Counted from the stretch's first letter, positions 12,018-26,365 are shown. The stretch is 64,000 nt of DNA from Hyalella azteca (GCF_000764305.2 NW_025944164.1:4662-68661); one strand, 5' to 3'. Notes: a model not told the origin generated them from the letters alone. A program made the numbers and translations.

Positions 12018-15000
12018 TCAAATTTTGTTCTTTCCGGATCCATCTTCAAACGAAAGGTTAATTACTCCGTCTTTGGGCAAGCAGTGCGGGTTGGCAGCTG
12101 CCGCCGCCGAGTCAGCAGACTCAGACTGCTGCCCCTGCTTCGGCCAGCAGGAATCTTTGACTGAGGACCATTGACACTCACACATTTTAGGGGCAGTGAG
12201 ATGATGAAAAGGTACAAGTTTATTTTCAATAACTTTCTGGACGTTTGTCAGCATCTTAGGGAGCTCAGAGCGCTGCGTCTGTAAGATTTGGCTCTTCATC
12301 CTTTGGTGGGTGGTGGCGATGTGGAAGTTCTCCCCGGCCAAGATCCCCACTACCATACGACTGTGCCCGTCCATCTGGGGAAGCTGGGGCACTGAATTAT
12401 CTTCGGGGTTTTGAGGAAGGCCTCGGAAGCTCTTTAGAGTTACAGGTTCCTTCGCATTTTCCACGTTTAGGTCTTCCATGCTATAACTTTTAGTCTTCGT
12501 GAAGTAGATGATGAATCTGATAAAATTGTAGGAATAATCAATCACGTTGCATTAATATTAAAAATACGATATTGATGTTGCTTTGCCGTTTTTTATCAGT
12601 TATGTGAGTAATGCGATCAATAATTAACGTCATTTTTTATGAATTTATTAGAGGCTAATAACGGTATGAAAGAATTGTGGCAAAATACAATGGCCATATT
12701 TTATTCCTTTTACAAACTATGCTACCGTTTTTTTTTTTTTTTTTTGCTACTTTATTTGCCGAGTTTTTATGATTTGTATATATATCAATAAGAATTAATA
12801 GTACCAAACTGGACTATTAATTCAACAACACAACAACAAATCAATCAAAAACAAAATCAATCAACAAATCAATTCTAAATATATTAATTAATGTATTGGT
12901 AGTAGCATATTAATCCTATTATTAGTGCTAATAATTATTAGTATCAATTTTAAGAATCATCGGCCAACAAGGAGAGATCACAAGTCACTAATTCTAATCC
13001 ATCTTAATGAGAACAGAATGTTTTGCCGAGACAATTTCGGTCAACTTAGAAAAAATTCACCATCAAATCTCTAGCAGAACTCACACGAAGATCAACGTGC
13101 ACAACAAGTTAGCTCCTGATCCGAAGAGGAACTGAGCGCCGGGGAAGACGTGAACTGAGGACTTGTAGACGAGCGTGTAGAGGGAGAAGCTCGCCATGGG
13201 CATGACTCCATCCAGCGCCCCCATCACCGCTGACACCTTGCCTGTGACCGGATCGGGGAAACTTGCTCTTCAGTCTTGTTTTACCTACTTCGTTATTATC
13301 AAGCCAATAGTAATGGATATCAACTACAAAAAAACCATATTAGCACAAACTATTTTGGAATAAATGTTATTATCTCAAAGGTGATTGCACATTTCAATGG
13401 AAAGTTGGACGAAATCCCGAAGTAATTCTGCTGGCCGAAAAATAGGAACGTCTAAGACAAATTCAAAAAAAATATTTGATGCGCGAAATTGGAACGAAGT
13501 TGAACATTAATATTTAGTTTCTATTAATATTGCTTCAATTTTGTTTCCACGATATAGGCGAGATTTTCACATACCCAGCTCATCTCCCGGAACAAATTTG
13601 GAGAGCATGGAACGTATGGCGATGACGCAGGAGTTCACCAGCAAGCCGCCCACCGGAGCTGTGACAGAGGGCAGAATACTCTTATTTTCAATACAAGAAT
13701 ATTTAACTTCCAGATTACTTTTTTGATGAGTTCATAATTATATAATTTTTAGTAATATATGCTGATACAAAATATTTTAATGAATGTTATCGTAAAAACT
13801 CCATAAGCACCATCGGATGATAAAATACACACAAGAATGAACATGAAATGTATGAAAATAGGAGAAAAATATGTGCAGGATTTGGCACTGGATCTGTTTT
13901 ACCAGCTGAACTTTTGTTGGTTTTTCGATAGATGTTCTAGCGTTGGGGCGTCAGATTCTGATGCCCAAGTTTTGTGTTCAGTCTTTGAACTTGCCGCCGT
14001 GGAAGGGAAAAAGTGGTCGCTTTGGCTCGTTATTAGAGTGATAAAAGAGACACCAGTCAGCCAATGCGGACTCGTAATGGTATTCAATAATCAATTCGTA
14101 TGTTTTGTTCAAATTTTAAATTAATTAGGTTGCAAGTTTAAGCAGAATGAAGAGTGGCTGTACTGAACGTACGAAAGTGTGCTTGGAAGAGAGAGAGTTG
14201 CGGTTTTGATAATTTAAGTCAAGTGACACGTAACTCGATAAAGTGAACCAGAAAAATTGCACGATTTTATCTAAATTTATTTCTGTTGAACACTTATTTG
14301 TGTCCATCTGAAATGTTTTTGGAGGACAATTCGATACATCTTCGTTTGCTCTGAGTGAAGCCACCATTCATCTCATGCTCGTAATCGAAGCCAATATTAG
14401 TGATGTTTTAAGGAAATTCCATTCCGAAGTTTTCATTTCTTTTTAATTTGTACAATTAATTGAATTAAATCTCAACTACTCAACCGTGCAAAGCTTGACG
14501 CTCCTCTCAAGCTTCCTCCATCGACAATTGTGCTCCATCGATTCACGGCCATTCACAGGAAGTTAATAAACTATCCTGAAGCCTCAGCGAGCAATGGCAG
14601 TCGTACAACTGTGAATGACACATGGGATCAACATTGCCTTCCCTCATAAGGGAAAAAATCTAACCTCACAGGTAATGCATAGAGGTTGTTCAATCACAAG
14701 TGTAAGTGATCAAGAAATCAGAAATGTAAGTGGATTACAATTATTCGTCGAGAACCTATCCTCGATTGCTGCTCACCGATCCAGATGAGGTATTGGGCGG
14801 TTGCCGTGACCAGGCCGTAGAGGAGGTAGTCTGTGGTGGCGGCGAGGGCTCCTATAAGAGCCAGTACGTTGTCGCTCAGGCCCACGCGGCTCGACAGCAC
14901 CGGCACAGCCACCAGAGAGCCTGAGGTGAACACCACATGAGTTTCGGTTCTTCGGTTCTAAAATCTTTGAGTCTTCGGTTCTAAAGAATCTTCGGTTCTA

Positions 15001-18000
15001 AAATCTTAAAATCTTCTATTCTAAAATCTTAAAAATAATCATGAGTTTCGGTTCTAAAATCTTTCTCGTATGCCGGAAATTGACCTCACAAGCTGTGCTC
15101 ACAAGCTTCAATTTTAGTGAGCACAGCTTAATGTCAACGAGTGCACGGTAACTATTTAGCTCCCCAACTTGAGAGTATTTTATTGTATAACTAATACTGG
15201 CACAAATTAGCATTGGATTAGCCTTATTATTCTCAACCAAGGAATCTCTAGCGATGTTCATAGAGAGTGACTTAAAATGATCGTTGCTTTGTTTTCATGA
15301 CAATTTTTTAACTACAGAATTCACTCCTCTTTTCACGCAATCATTTATGGCTCATTGCAATGCACATGCATCCACACTTCCAGGCAGGTTCATCTATGTT
15401 AATTTATGCAGCTGGTGATCTGTTTGCAGAAATGTATCATTCAACAAATTAAGAATGACAGTCAAGTAATGAAATTGCTTTTATGCGAAGCAAATAACGG
15501 TCGTGGAGTGGGTCTCACCTAAGGCAGAGACGAGGTTCTTGTACGACACCCAAATTCCGTACTCCTCTGGACCCCAGTCCAGCACGCGGCGGGTGAAGAG
15601 GTACATGTACGCTCCTGCAGGCAAAGGAAACGGTCTGCTCAAGAATTAAGGCCAGTATTTTGGAGTGGGATTATTTGCTAGAAGTTTGGTGAACCTCGGT
15701 GAGCTACTTGATCAACACTTTTAGTATTTGGACAACTCTACTGACGATATTTTTTGCACTAATGGACTAACGAATGAAAAATGAAACTGATAAATGGGAG
15801 TCTGCATTCGCTGCAGTCGCTTGACTTGTTCATCCGAGATAAAAGTATTTCCCCGCAATGATATACGAGTAGCTCTATATGAGCTGTGCAAAGATCTACG
15901 ATGCCCAATGACGATCTGCGTGGAGTGACGTCCATAGATTGCAGAAAGAGAAATGGATTGCAGAAGAAGCGATGGACCATCTCAACGAAATTAAACTAAA
16001 AAATAATCCAGCTTTTATACCTGCTCAACTATACGATCGACAAAAATCGTAATGAGTCATCCAATATTATTTCTACGCTGCTGCGTCCATTCACATTTTT
16101 TATCGATGTCACACTGCAGAACCAAGAAAACGCCTGAGTTGTAACCGTATTCACGTCACGTTGTAGCACTGCATTTTTTGCGTAAGAAACAAAATTATAA
16201 ATATCCACGTCAATTTCCATGAATATTCATGAAATTATTAGGCAAAATTCTCAGCATAATTAATCAGAAATAAGAAACAGTCGTATCTATCTTTGAACTT
16301 GAAAATATATCAAAAGTACATATATCCTTAGCAAATGTTCAAGATTCGAGTGATATCAGGAGCTTGTATATTTCAATAATAATTATTATTATTCATGAGA
16401 GGAACTCGTAAGCGCTCGTGTTATTATAACGCAGGTTTATCTCTTCGTTGAGCGAAAGCGTGTCTCCCGCTCTGTAAGCGTCCCCTTAATGCTGCTCGAG
16501 CGAGCAGGTGGGCGACCTTCACTTCGAGCTTTCATGGAAAATTCCCTTCATTTAATCAAGATCTCGTGATCCACGTTTTTTACCAGGTTTGACATTTCGC
16601 TGTGCAGGTGCCGGGCTTTCTTCAAATTCCGCAGGTCCCTTTGTAAATCCAGAGGTGAATTCTTGATTACTATTACGATCTACATCTAATGAACCAGCGT
16701 CGTTTGTCTTTGTGCATTTTTAAATGTGGATTCGCAGTTCTGAGTTGAGATTGAATTGCCTAATTTGGAATTAATATAGAGAGCTATAGATATCAGTATT
16801 ACTCGAAAGCCTGTGATAAATTAACAGTATAAACATCTTCGTCCGCTTTTACACCCGAAAAATTCTATCAAACGTAAATTAATAGTTTAGAAATATAAAT
16901 TAAGAGATAGAACTAACCCTTTCATGCAAATCGGAACTTCTTTCATGACTCTCGCATCAATGGTTGCATTTAAATTAAAGAAAAATTCATGAAACTATTA
17001 AAGTATTTGCCACGCCCGAAATCTTTTATACAAAAAATCGGTATGAATAGTTTCTAAATTCGTAATTTGTAGCAATACTTCTTGATTTATGATTGAATGC
17101 ATTACGATTATTCACACTAAGAATTTTTCATTGTCTATTTCATCAAATACGTATAATAGAAAAAACAAATAGCGGAAAAAAATTGCATTCTAGGATTACG
17201 ATCTTTAAAAAAACTAAACAGAATGACGAATCAGACTTAAAAGTTAGCAAAATTCTACACCAAATAACTAACGTTTCTCTTAATTGCTCACTCCAACGAC
17301 TACAAACGGTAAAATGAACGGATTCAATCAACAGACAATAATGAAAACTAGGGTTCACTTTAGCGTTCTAATTCCAAGAAATTTGGGAGTATTTAACTGA
17401 AACAAATTTCTTTATTTCGAAATTAGCATTAATGCAATAAAGAAATTATTGACGAGAACACAGATTCGACTTTTCATCTGCTTTTCAACGCAGCATAATT
17501 TTAATTGCGAAGTTCACTAAAGTTTCTACAGGCGCGACGCGGTTGAGTCAGCAGGGTTCAAATAACTGCTTAATGCCACGCCGGTGAAATCGCCCGCTCC
17601 AATGCACTTCCCAGATTCCCCATTCCTCAAAATTTACGTGGCTTTTAATGGAATAATTGAATTGATAAATACTAAATCCAAATGAAAATAGCCAAACCCA
17701 TGTCAGCGAAACTGGTGATCTAACATTGAAGATTAACGAGCCAGAACTTAGTTTGGCCTTCAACTCGTCTTAGGGCTGCATTTATCTGGCTGAAAAAACT
17801 GGAGTATCAGCATGGAAGTAGCTGGCCTGCTGGTCCACGCCTAGCGACGAGGCAGTGCACTAACCTGATGGCTGAATGCAACTTTTCCTAAGTTACACTG
17901 CCTTATTCTGCATTATGAAGAGACATACAAAGCGCTTGTTCAGCCTTTAAAGCATTGAGATCAACGAAAGTCTCGCCGCTTATTTGAGGTGGTTAGGTAA

Positions 18001-20461
18001 AAGTTTACTACTGACCGTCAAATATCTGCCATGTTATTAACTCCGCTAAAGTAGTTGACAAAAATTCGATCCACATTTTTTTTAAATGCTTGAACGAAGA
18101 ATGCGTCGAATCGTGGCGAACAACAGCCTCAACCGTGGAATTATCTAGGTTTTACTAAAGTATTTGGCAGGTGGCAGGCAGACAGAGCCCGAAGGCCAAA
18201 CTTCTACTTTTATTCAAGAATATTAAAGGCTTGCGAACCAAATGAGACGAAACTGGAAGCTTGCGGTTGCGCAGGAATTGCACCGGTTTTAGTCGGCCCC
18301 ACCCATTGATGTAGTTAGACTGCATGTATGGACGTCGTGGCTCGTGCAGATCAAATTGCTAGGTTTGCTTATGGAGGTTGCTTAATTTATTGGTAGTTTT
18401 TCAATAATTATTTGGTACTATTTGCAATTTTTATGTGTCCACATATTCTTCATATCCTATATTTTAGTGCGATTTAATTTATTTATAACCATCGCGGATA
18501 ATCAGTGCACGACGTGGATGAAAAGTACAATAATTGAGCAACTCGCCCTTAGCATACACTAATTAGTTTAATTCATTTCTTGCCTTAGAATTTCAATTTA
18601 CCACTTAAATCATTTTAGTAACGAACAATTATCTTTAAATCATATCGAAAAACATTTACTACACTGAAGACACTGAAGAAGGAGTTTCAACCTAATGTTT
18701 CACATCGTCGACTGTATACTTTTCACAGTCACGGCAGCTGTTAAGTCATCCTCGGCCGTTCCGTGATGAACAAATGCTCCGAGGACCTCGACGCGCGACA
18801 AGTGATTACCTTGCTCATGCATTTGAGGAAGAAGTGTCCATTGAGGCGCAAATGAGCTTTTAAATTGTTGCGGCGGATCAAGTAATAAGCGAGTAAATAC
18901 TTAGAATTTCTTTGCATACATTCTTAGCATTGAGTATTAATTGATACTAACGAAAATGTTTTGAGATTCAGAAATTACAGAAAAATTTATAAAATTAGAT
19001 ATTGATATGATTCGACCGAAGTCAGCAATAAAATTATTGCATTTAATTTCAACTCTTGCATGTTTTCCGGCCAATTTTTTATATATGTGTTTAGCTTAGA
19101 TTTTTTCATTGGCAATGCTATTAGAGCTGTCTATGCTTGGATGAAATTCCCTGTACAATTTCAGTGAAAAATTTCTCGGCCGGACCTCCAGGACTAGTTT
19201 AAGGACCTCATGATAAAGAGCAAAGCATGTCTAACGACTTTGTCTTAAGATTAGACAGTCAACATATGAGCTGAGTTAGAGCTATACAATAGATCTATTT
19301 ATCAACTTATTCACCATAAATTTTGCTAATGTTCTCCATTAAGTGTTTCTTGACACGAGATCGTGGAAAATAACTAAGAGGAGTCTTACCTCTGCCCAGA
19401 CGCCGGAGGAGGTTGCAGGTGATGAGCAGCAAGACGAAAGTCCTGGCGTTGCCCTCACGCTTCCTGAAGGTGCTCTGGAAGGAGTCTGTTATCCTGTGGT
19501 AGTCTATGAGGTCAGTGAACATCTTTTTCGCTGTTATCTTCTCTCCATCGTCTGCTTGGTGTCCACAAGTTTTTTCTTTTAGCTCACATTCCACTTTTTT
19601 GTTGACCAACTGAGAACAATTTGTTTTCACATCATCGCGAACTTTTTTCCCGTCTTTTCCGTGTTCACTTTCTTTTGGCTGAACAGCGGTAGTTGACAAC
19701 AAGTTTGGTTTCTCATCCTTAACGATTCTATTGCCATTTTGATCAAATTTGGAAAATGGACCTCTGCTCTCTGGAGTACTGATTATGTAGGCTAGACTGC
19801 CAAACTGCAGGCAGGCAGAGACCCCAAAAACTGTCAGATATCCGCCGTATTTGTACAGGTACGTTCCACAAAGAGTGCCGATAGGACCTCCCAAAAACCA
19901 AACACTGTTAGCAAAACCAACTCTACTTGTTCGCTCGCTCTCTTTCGTGACGTCACTGATATACGCATTGCAGGCTGTCAAGAAGGACACTGTTCCGCCT
20001 CCCATAGTGTCCAGTACGGCCGCGAGATATAACATTTCTACAGGCCACGACTCAATATAGGCGTTCAACAAATAACATAAGGCCCACATTGCGTGACCAG
20101 TACTAGCTGCTATTAATGGAGGTTTCCTTCCGTATTTGTCACTCCAGGCTCCAACAAATAAAACGAAAAATAATGGCAGAATTGCTGTTAAAACTCCATA
20201 CCACATTCCAAAAACACTGAAAGCTTTTTGGTGTTCTAAGCTTGCTTCTGGATACGCTGATAAATTTTGGCACACTTCTTGGGTGTAATTTAGGTTAACT
20301 AGACAAATTTTATCCATCTGGATGTTTTCCACGGCCACTATCATAACTGAGTAGCAGAAGCCGTCTATAAACATGACAGGTTCGAGCGTCAAGCGCTCTG
20401 GGATGCTTTTGAGTTTGTTCCATAGGTGCGACGCCTTCTGCTGCAGCGGCGACACCAGCAC
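12018..20461 (-). CDS. SLC46-like major-facilitator transporter (proton-coupled folate transporter family), six exons, 5' exon missing
   Basis: Predicted multi-pass membrane transporter. Exons on the - strand: 20461-19390, 15614-15519, 14920-14777, 13658-13575, 13241-13085, 12516-12018. All junctions are GT/AG and in phase (mostly phase 1), giving 683 residues without a stop. Numbering from the first joined residue: first helix near 28-48, an outside loop with two N-glycosylation sequons (NYT 58, NLS 66), GAWSDKYGRK at 104-113 (the MFS loop 2-3 signature) and helices to about 228. A charged loop of roughly 110 residues then ends in LIDYHRITDSFQSTFRKR, typical of SLC46, before the second helix bundle. 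After the last helix (LLCTLIFVFIIYF) comes a tail of about 155 residues with an Ala run. Human SLC46 members lack so long a tail. The frame has a stop at 20489-20491 just before an AG acceptor, so at least one upstream exon exists. Substrate is not inferable. Confidence 0.87.
14940..15065 (+). repeat. Tandem TTCGGTTCTAAAATCTT repeat inside a transporter intron
   Basis: About six imperfect copies of a 17-bp word, some interrupted, start 20 bp outside the exon that begins at 14920. The array therefore occupies the place where the branch point and polypyrimidine tract would be looked for (- strand reading). Confidence 0.65.
15620..19389 (-). other. Largest internal intron of the SLC46-like gene
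   Basis: A 3.8-kb intron with donor GTAAGA at 19389 and acceptor CTGCAG ending at 15615. No ORF with a recognisable family and no element with clear ends were seen in it. Confidence 0.5.
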
Positions 20462-20491
20462 CTGCACAGTCAAAACCTTCTTTGAAGTTCA

Positions 20492-21158
20492 ACCTCTCAC
20501 TGTCTCAAAAAATTCACTTGCCTTCATAAAGAAAATAGTAATGAATGAACAATCATTGAATTCATTATGGCATTTCAAAACGTGAATGCAGCACGCAGTC
20601 ACGAGCACGCAAGGCAGTCCATGCCATAGAAGTTGAAAGTCTATCGTCATATACGTTAGAATTTTTTCTAAATGTCCATGCCGTTAACATTTTACACTGA
20701 GCCAAGACAGAAAGACGCAATGTGTTAACACCTAATTTTGTAAATTCATTCAATATTAAATACAACTACATTTTTCCGTTCTATTATCCCTTGCTCCAAG
20801 GTAAATCAAAGAGTATATATCATGAAATTATGAATTGTGAAGGAAGGTAATAATACAGTTATTATAAGTTTGCAAGTTCTTTCACTATTAAATGACCGAA
20901 GCAGCGAAAAACCTCGACGAGGTTATTACAAAATTGTTAGATCAGATTTATCTTTGCTCTCAAAATCTCTTTCTAATCCGTCCAACATCAAAAGACGTCC
21001 AACCAATCCCGAGTATTTTTTATATGCTATTAGAAGATAATTGTTTTGAATGCCTGCAAAATTGAGTTATATGTTCGAGCGTTCACGCTCTGATATAATA
21101 ATCATCCACTCACTTAATACATAAGACCAGAAAGCCTCAAAAAAATTTTTATCTATCA
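20492..21158. other. Intronic or intergenic, nothing recognised
   Basis: AT-rich sequence upstream (on the - strand) of the first joined exon of the SLC46-like gene. It must contain or precede that gene's missing 5' part. No start exon could be defended here. Confidence 0.35.
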
Positions 21159-21304
21159 GGGGCCATACTTTCAAAACTCGCTAAGTGAACGTAAGTACTT
21201 ACGATCTATTTTCTTGTCTATGATTGGTGGATTTTGCTTGTAAGGCCGTCAATGATTGGCTGATGAACTTACGATCTCTTAACTTTTTTTGAAAGTATGG
21301 GCCC
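21159..21304 (+). mobile_element. MITE with GGGCCATACTTTC ends, copy 1
   Basis: The left end reads GGGGCCATACTTTCAAAA and the right end reads TTTTTGAAAGTATGGGCCC, forming inverted ends about 14-18 bp long. The subterminal words ACTTACGATC and CTTACGATCTCTTAA also recur. The same sequence without the right terminus lies at 39609-39738. The GGGCC ends recall PIF/Harbinger-type elements, but the target duplication is not clear, so the superfamily is open. Confidence 0.7.
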
Positions 21305-22853
21305 AGTTCATTTACTACAATATTTCAAAGCTAAAACTAAATTAGCGAACAGCATCGATTCGAGGGAGTGTTTTTATTACTTTTTGTAGGATAAATCCAA
21401 TCCAGGAAAGTTTTTAAGAAATTTCCTGTAATTGCACTACTTTGAGAAGTCAAAACTAGTTCTTCTATACGGCTCGGTTAATTAAAGACCCGACTAGTAC
21501 AAATGTTAGTACAAATGTGATTATATGTACAAATGTGCAAATATGTCACATATCATGATATATGTCGTGAGTAACAGAGTAAAAAAGATGTCCTAATAAG
21601 TTAACGTGTCAGTCCCATTTGTAATCTGCATGGCGGATTACATTTAGAGCAAAAGAATGTTACCGCATTAGTATGACGAATTTATAGTTTCGTCTAATTT
21701 TTTATAAACTTAGAAGAAATTCTTGTTAAAATTTGAAAATTGTTTTTCCTAGTTTCAAAAATGGATGTATGTAAAACACCTTCAAATAAATCTTCTGATG
21801 GAATATTATATTTTTTATTATTATAATCTAGCCAGTTAATTATTCGCGAGTTGTAAAGATCGCTTAATTCTTTCACAGCTCTCTAAAGAATGCGTCGAAA
21901 TAATGCCCAAACACATACTAGGTATATATAAGCTTGTTAGTTAACAATTATTAAAAGAAATCTTGCATGAAATGTATTAAGAACCAAGTAAGTCCTGTTG
22001 GTCATGCTTCACCAATCTATGCGAACTCTTGAGGTTTTCTGTAAAAACCGGATTTGTGGCTCGGCATCCTGTACCGAGCTCAGATGTTATCTCTCGCTGC
22101 ACTCAATTTAGACCAGGCCATTTTTTGTCGTTGCCAGTGGTCGAGTGGATCTTAGATGTTAAACTTTATTCAATAATATGCAGGCATTTTACACTCATAT
22201 CAATACTTCCATCAATTGAACGAAATAAGAGATGGTGCATCGACATCGTCAGCGCATGAATCGTTGCACAATCGTTAAACGTAAATTATTTAGTTTAATG
22301 AAAAGAAAAAGAAAAATAGATGCTATCGTTGTTCGAGAATTTTTTAAGGTTGCAGATTTATTGATAAGTCCATTATTGTAGAAAGATATGCATTTTTGTT
22401 GGATATCACATGAATATTTTTGATCAAATTTTTATGAAAGTGTAAATTTTGTACCAAAATATCAACATAGACAGAATTATTTAGCTGCAATTTCAGAAGT
22501 TATTGAAACCCTCACATGTAATTCGCGCTTTGTAAGTCTGACTCAGCCGGCCATTGCTGGAGTCTGAGTGCGTTGTTGCAAAGCAATCATAGCAAGCTTG
22601 CGTCAAGACAACTTCTCGGGTTTTCCAGTCGCCTCCGGTAAATAAAATGTTGATATAAAATGTTTACTTAGTACGAGTATGTTGGAGTAGCCGGTCCTGC
22701 GACTGGTTTGAATGATAGGCCTCTGAAACGCATGATGTCTGGTTTAAATAGTAGGCCTTAAGCTTCTTGGATTAGCTGGTCCCTACGGACAGCTGTGTGG
22801 TAGAATTGATTGAAACCAAAATGATGAACCCAATTTAATAAATTCCTGTTTAA

Positions 22854-23231
22854 CACGTTGACTCCGAGGTGGAACATAAGCGTACCACGAAACGAATTTC
22901 TCCAGGACGTAGTGGTACATAATTCAGGGTTTCCAGATGGCCTAAAAACGGCTAAGTCCGCGAACAAAAAAAAAAAAAAGACCGAAAAAGGCTTATAGCT
23001 CAATATATACTATGTAGCATATTTGTGGGTTCCGGTTTAAAAATTCCAGTTTATTTTTTTGCAGTTATTAAATTTAATTGGGAAGAGCCCCTATCCAAAA
23101 TTTCAGCAGGCCAACACGATTGAAAAAAACTAAATCGCAGAATTTGTCCGGAAAAGATCGTCTGGCAACCATGTCTCATAACAGTAAAAAAATAAAATAT
23201 CGTACAAAATGAATCAATCGGAGTCAAGGTG
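22854..23231 (+). mobile_element. TTAA-flanked MITE, copy A (piggyBac-like)
   Basis: Begins TTAA|CACGTTGACTCCG (TTAA at 22850-22853) and ends CGGAGTCAAGGTG followed by TTAT, a mutated TTAA. The interior is shared with the copies at 52959-53325 and 61609-61987: TTTCTCCAGGA, GTAGTGGTACATAATTCAGG, GAAAAAAACTAAATC and GTCTGGCAACC. TTAA targets and CAC-type inverted ends fit piggyBac. It has no coding capacity. Confidence 0.75.
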
Positions 23232-26200
23232 TTATATATAAATTCAAAATGAATAACTTACACACAAATGGACTGAGAAATATATAATTTTTTTTGCATA
23301 CTTATAAATGTTCAATGTTGACTTTATATTTATTGTGTGTAGAGGCTGGTATCTACGCACAAATTTGTCTACACAATAATATCTGAAGTGCATTCCATCA
23401 GATAATATAACAGATCTTCAGAGCAACCAGAGTTGCTGGTGGAGGTGGGACGTAAACAGCTTCCTTGACGTAACCCCATAAGAAATATCAATTTGGTTGA
23501 TGTGAAGAACCGTATCACTGCTACGGTGCACTCAGTAACAGAAGATATATTTTCTCGTGTGTGGGACGAGTTTGGCTGCCGTTTAGACGTTTGCCGTACA
23601 GCACAAGGGGGCATATTGAACATTTATATTTCAATATATATGTATATATAAAATTGAATCTTTCTCTTTCCATTGTTGTAAAAATTATTCATTTCGAAGT
23701 AATACTTAAATAAATATTAATTTTTTGAATTTTTTCTACCATATTGTTTGTCCCTGTGTAACCATCTATTGAATTTTAAGCGAAAATAAATTATGTTTAT
23801 GCTCTGAACTATTTTGGTTAAAGTCTACACTGTATTCGTCCGTTTTTACGAATATATCGCATTGAACACCTCTATCCATGTAACATCTGTGTTGTATGAG
23901 ATTCGGCAAGCTACATTGCTATAAAAAGCACATATATCTCCACACCATTGCAGACATCTTCGACTAAAATGTACTCGACTGACAGTGCAAGTAATCAACA
24001 TTCATTAAAGCAACAAAATTAGTTTTCAACAAGGCACTTGCTAAGAATTTATTTCTGGCCGAATGAATGGAAATTCGAACGATGTATTACATCACAGATT
24101 CAATTTTAGGAATTTTGGAGATAAAATAAAATTGATTGTATAAATTGAATTTAGGATTTCAATCTCATTTATTCCAGTTATAGTGTTATCTTATCTCCGT
24201 TTACCGAACATTCTAGGGCACTTTTCATCCATTTACACTGCACTCATAGCTATCAAATACCAGTAAAAATGTGAGAAATAATATCTCTTATGTTTATTTT
24301 TCACAATTTTATCGTTTATTTGCAGTGTTTGAGAGCACACACTCACTCGCAGGACTACAGTAAGCGACTAAGATCTCCAAATGGAGCGCCTCCGTGTGGA
24401 GAACAGCTCGTCATGAGCCGTGGTCGTGCTCGTCATGAGCCGTGGTCGTGCTCACCACGCGCCTTCCAGTCAAGAGGCGACGTCGAGGTCGTGGCTTCCT
24501 CGTGCTCGCTTGCCATGCGCGCTCTGCCATTGATTCACTTGCCTCTACCACTTTTTGTTCGAACTTTAGTGCAAAAAAATCTTTTTCTTTTGCAACAGAA
24601 ATGCGCTCCCAAATATTGTAGTATCGCAAAAATTTTTCACTTGATTTGTTTTATTCTGCAATTGCGCATGGGAGAAGAAATTGCACTTCACGAATATATA
24701 CTGAAAATTCACGAATATATACTGAAAATTTACGTTAGTTTTAATTAATTAGCAATATATTGAAAGAATTCAACCTTTTCAGTGCTCGCATTGCTAAAAT
24801 GGGACTAGATAGTTTTGACAGCGCTCTAACTGATGCCTAGAGCTGCCGGTTGTGGCTGCGTCTGAAGCATCTCGATTGATGCATTCAGCGACGTTGTATG
24901 ACGCAATACCGGCTCTGATGTCTGTTCTTCAAATTTAATTTGCTCCTTTAATTAGGTTAGACAACTAAAGGATGACAAAAAATCTGATATAACGTTGCAG
25001 CTCTCACGAAGAGCATGAAACAGTTTCATTACTTGAACGTTTCATTCTGAATGCGCCCCATACATTCGTGGCCTGTAAAGTATCTGTACTGAAAGTAGTT
25101 TCAGCAAGTAAATTTGTTCTTTCATATTTCAAATTTAGGCTGATAAACTTTTGAAATTTGTATCTAAGCTGATTGTTTACATGAGTGTTGCTTAAAATTT
25201 GAGGTGCACAACATAATCTAATTAAATCAACATCTGTTTAGTAAGATTTTGCCTGGTAATATCTTGAATGAAAAATTACTGTGCCGATTGCTGTTGTACA
25301 GTATCTTCAGATTTGAAGATGATCAGTTAGTAGGAGTACAGAAGTTATTAGGTGGCTAGTGCAAGGGCAAGGGATAACGAATACTCCTGTCTCCTAGATT
25401 TTAATTGGAGAATTAGAACGAAAAAGAGATTTAGAACTGAAAAGCGATATTGGATAAGATATTTGTTTCTTATTTAGAATGTAAGCGAGATTATCTTTAA
25501 ACAGGGAATTGTTTGGTTCATTGGTGACGTCAGATATTAAAGAATAAATTAAAAGATATATTTGAATTGAGTACAATGGTCGAATTATTATATTTACGAT
25601 TTGGTAACCTAAAAAAACTATCAAGATGAAATTGGGAAAATATTTTAGGAAGTCAATATCAAATCAGAAATCCTGACATTAAAACTGTCATCGGAAGTTA
25701 TCGAAATTAAGCGGACATTGAGAAAACAGTAGTTAGAATCGGTAACATGTGTATCGTTTATGGTAACTGAGCAACACTGTTCCGTCTTGAATTAAAGTCA
25801 TGCAGTTAATGCAGTGCACGTATTTAGCTACTTTCTGTTCATGCACCGGTAATGATCTAATTCGGATCTGCTCGCTTTCAACTCACGTCTATTCAGTTAG
25901 CATATTCCATCTCCGTCTTTTTATAGCATTTCATTTCCGAATTTTGGCAAAGTTTTGTGTCTTGAAATTATAAGCAAATCAGTACGTATTTCCTGCAACT
26001 TGTTTTTAACAATCGAAAGTATTTCGTTTCGGTACATAGTTTTCCAGGATATATAGCGAATGTTAAGTATTGGGGACTGACTTTATTCCAACGAAGCGAT
26101 CCCGAAGACAATATTAATGTACAAATCAAATCAATATCGTCGTTTAATTTAAGCTAAACTCTTGATCTCATTCATTATTTCTTAAATTTGTTGACAAGAA

Positions 26201-26365
26201 GTTAATGCCTCGAGCGTCACTTAATAAATCAGATTACACTATCGTCTTTATATATATTCTCAGCCCCAGTAATGCATCATTCATGTGTGCACTGCTCAAG
26301 GTAGCAGCGAGTCATACATTACGCTCGGCAGTGCGGAAGTTTCGTGGAACTGCGGTGAAGATGCG
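23232..26365. other. Gene-poor interval
   Basis: AT-rich non-coding DNA. The only structure noted is a direct repeat of CGTCATGAGCCGTGGTCGTG at about 24408-24450, within a short GC-richer patch (24380-24540). No gene is supported. Confidence 0.4.
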
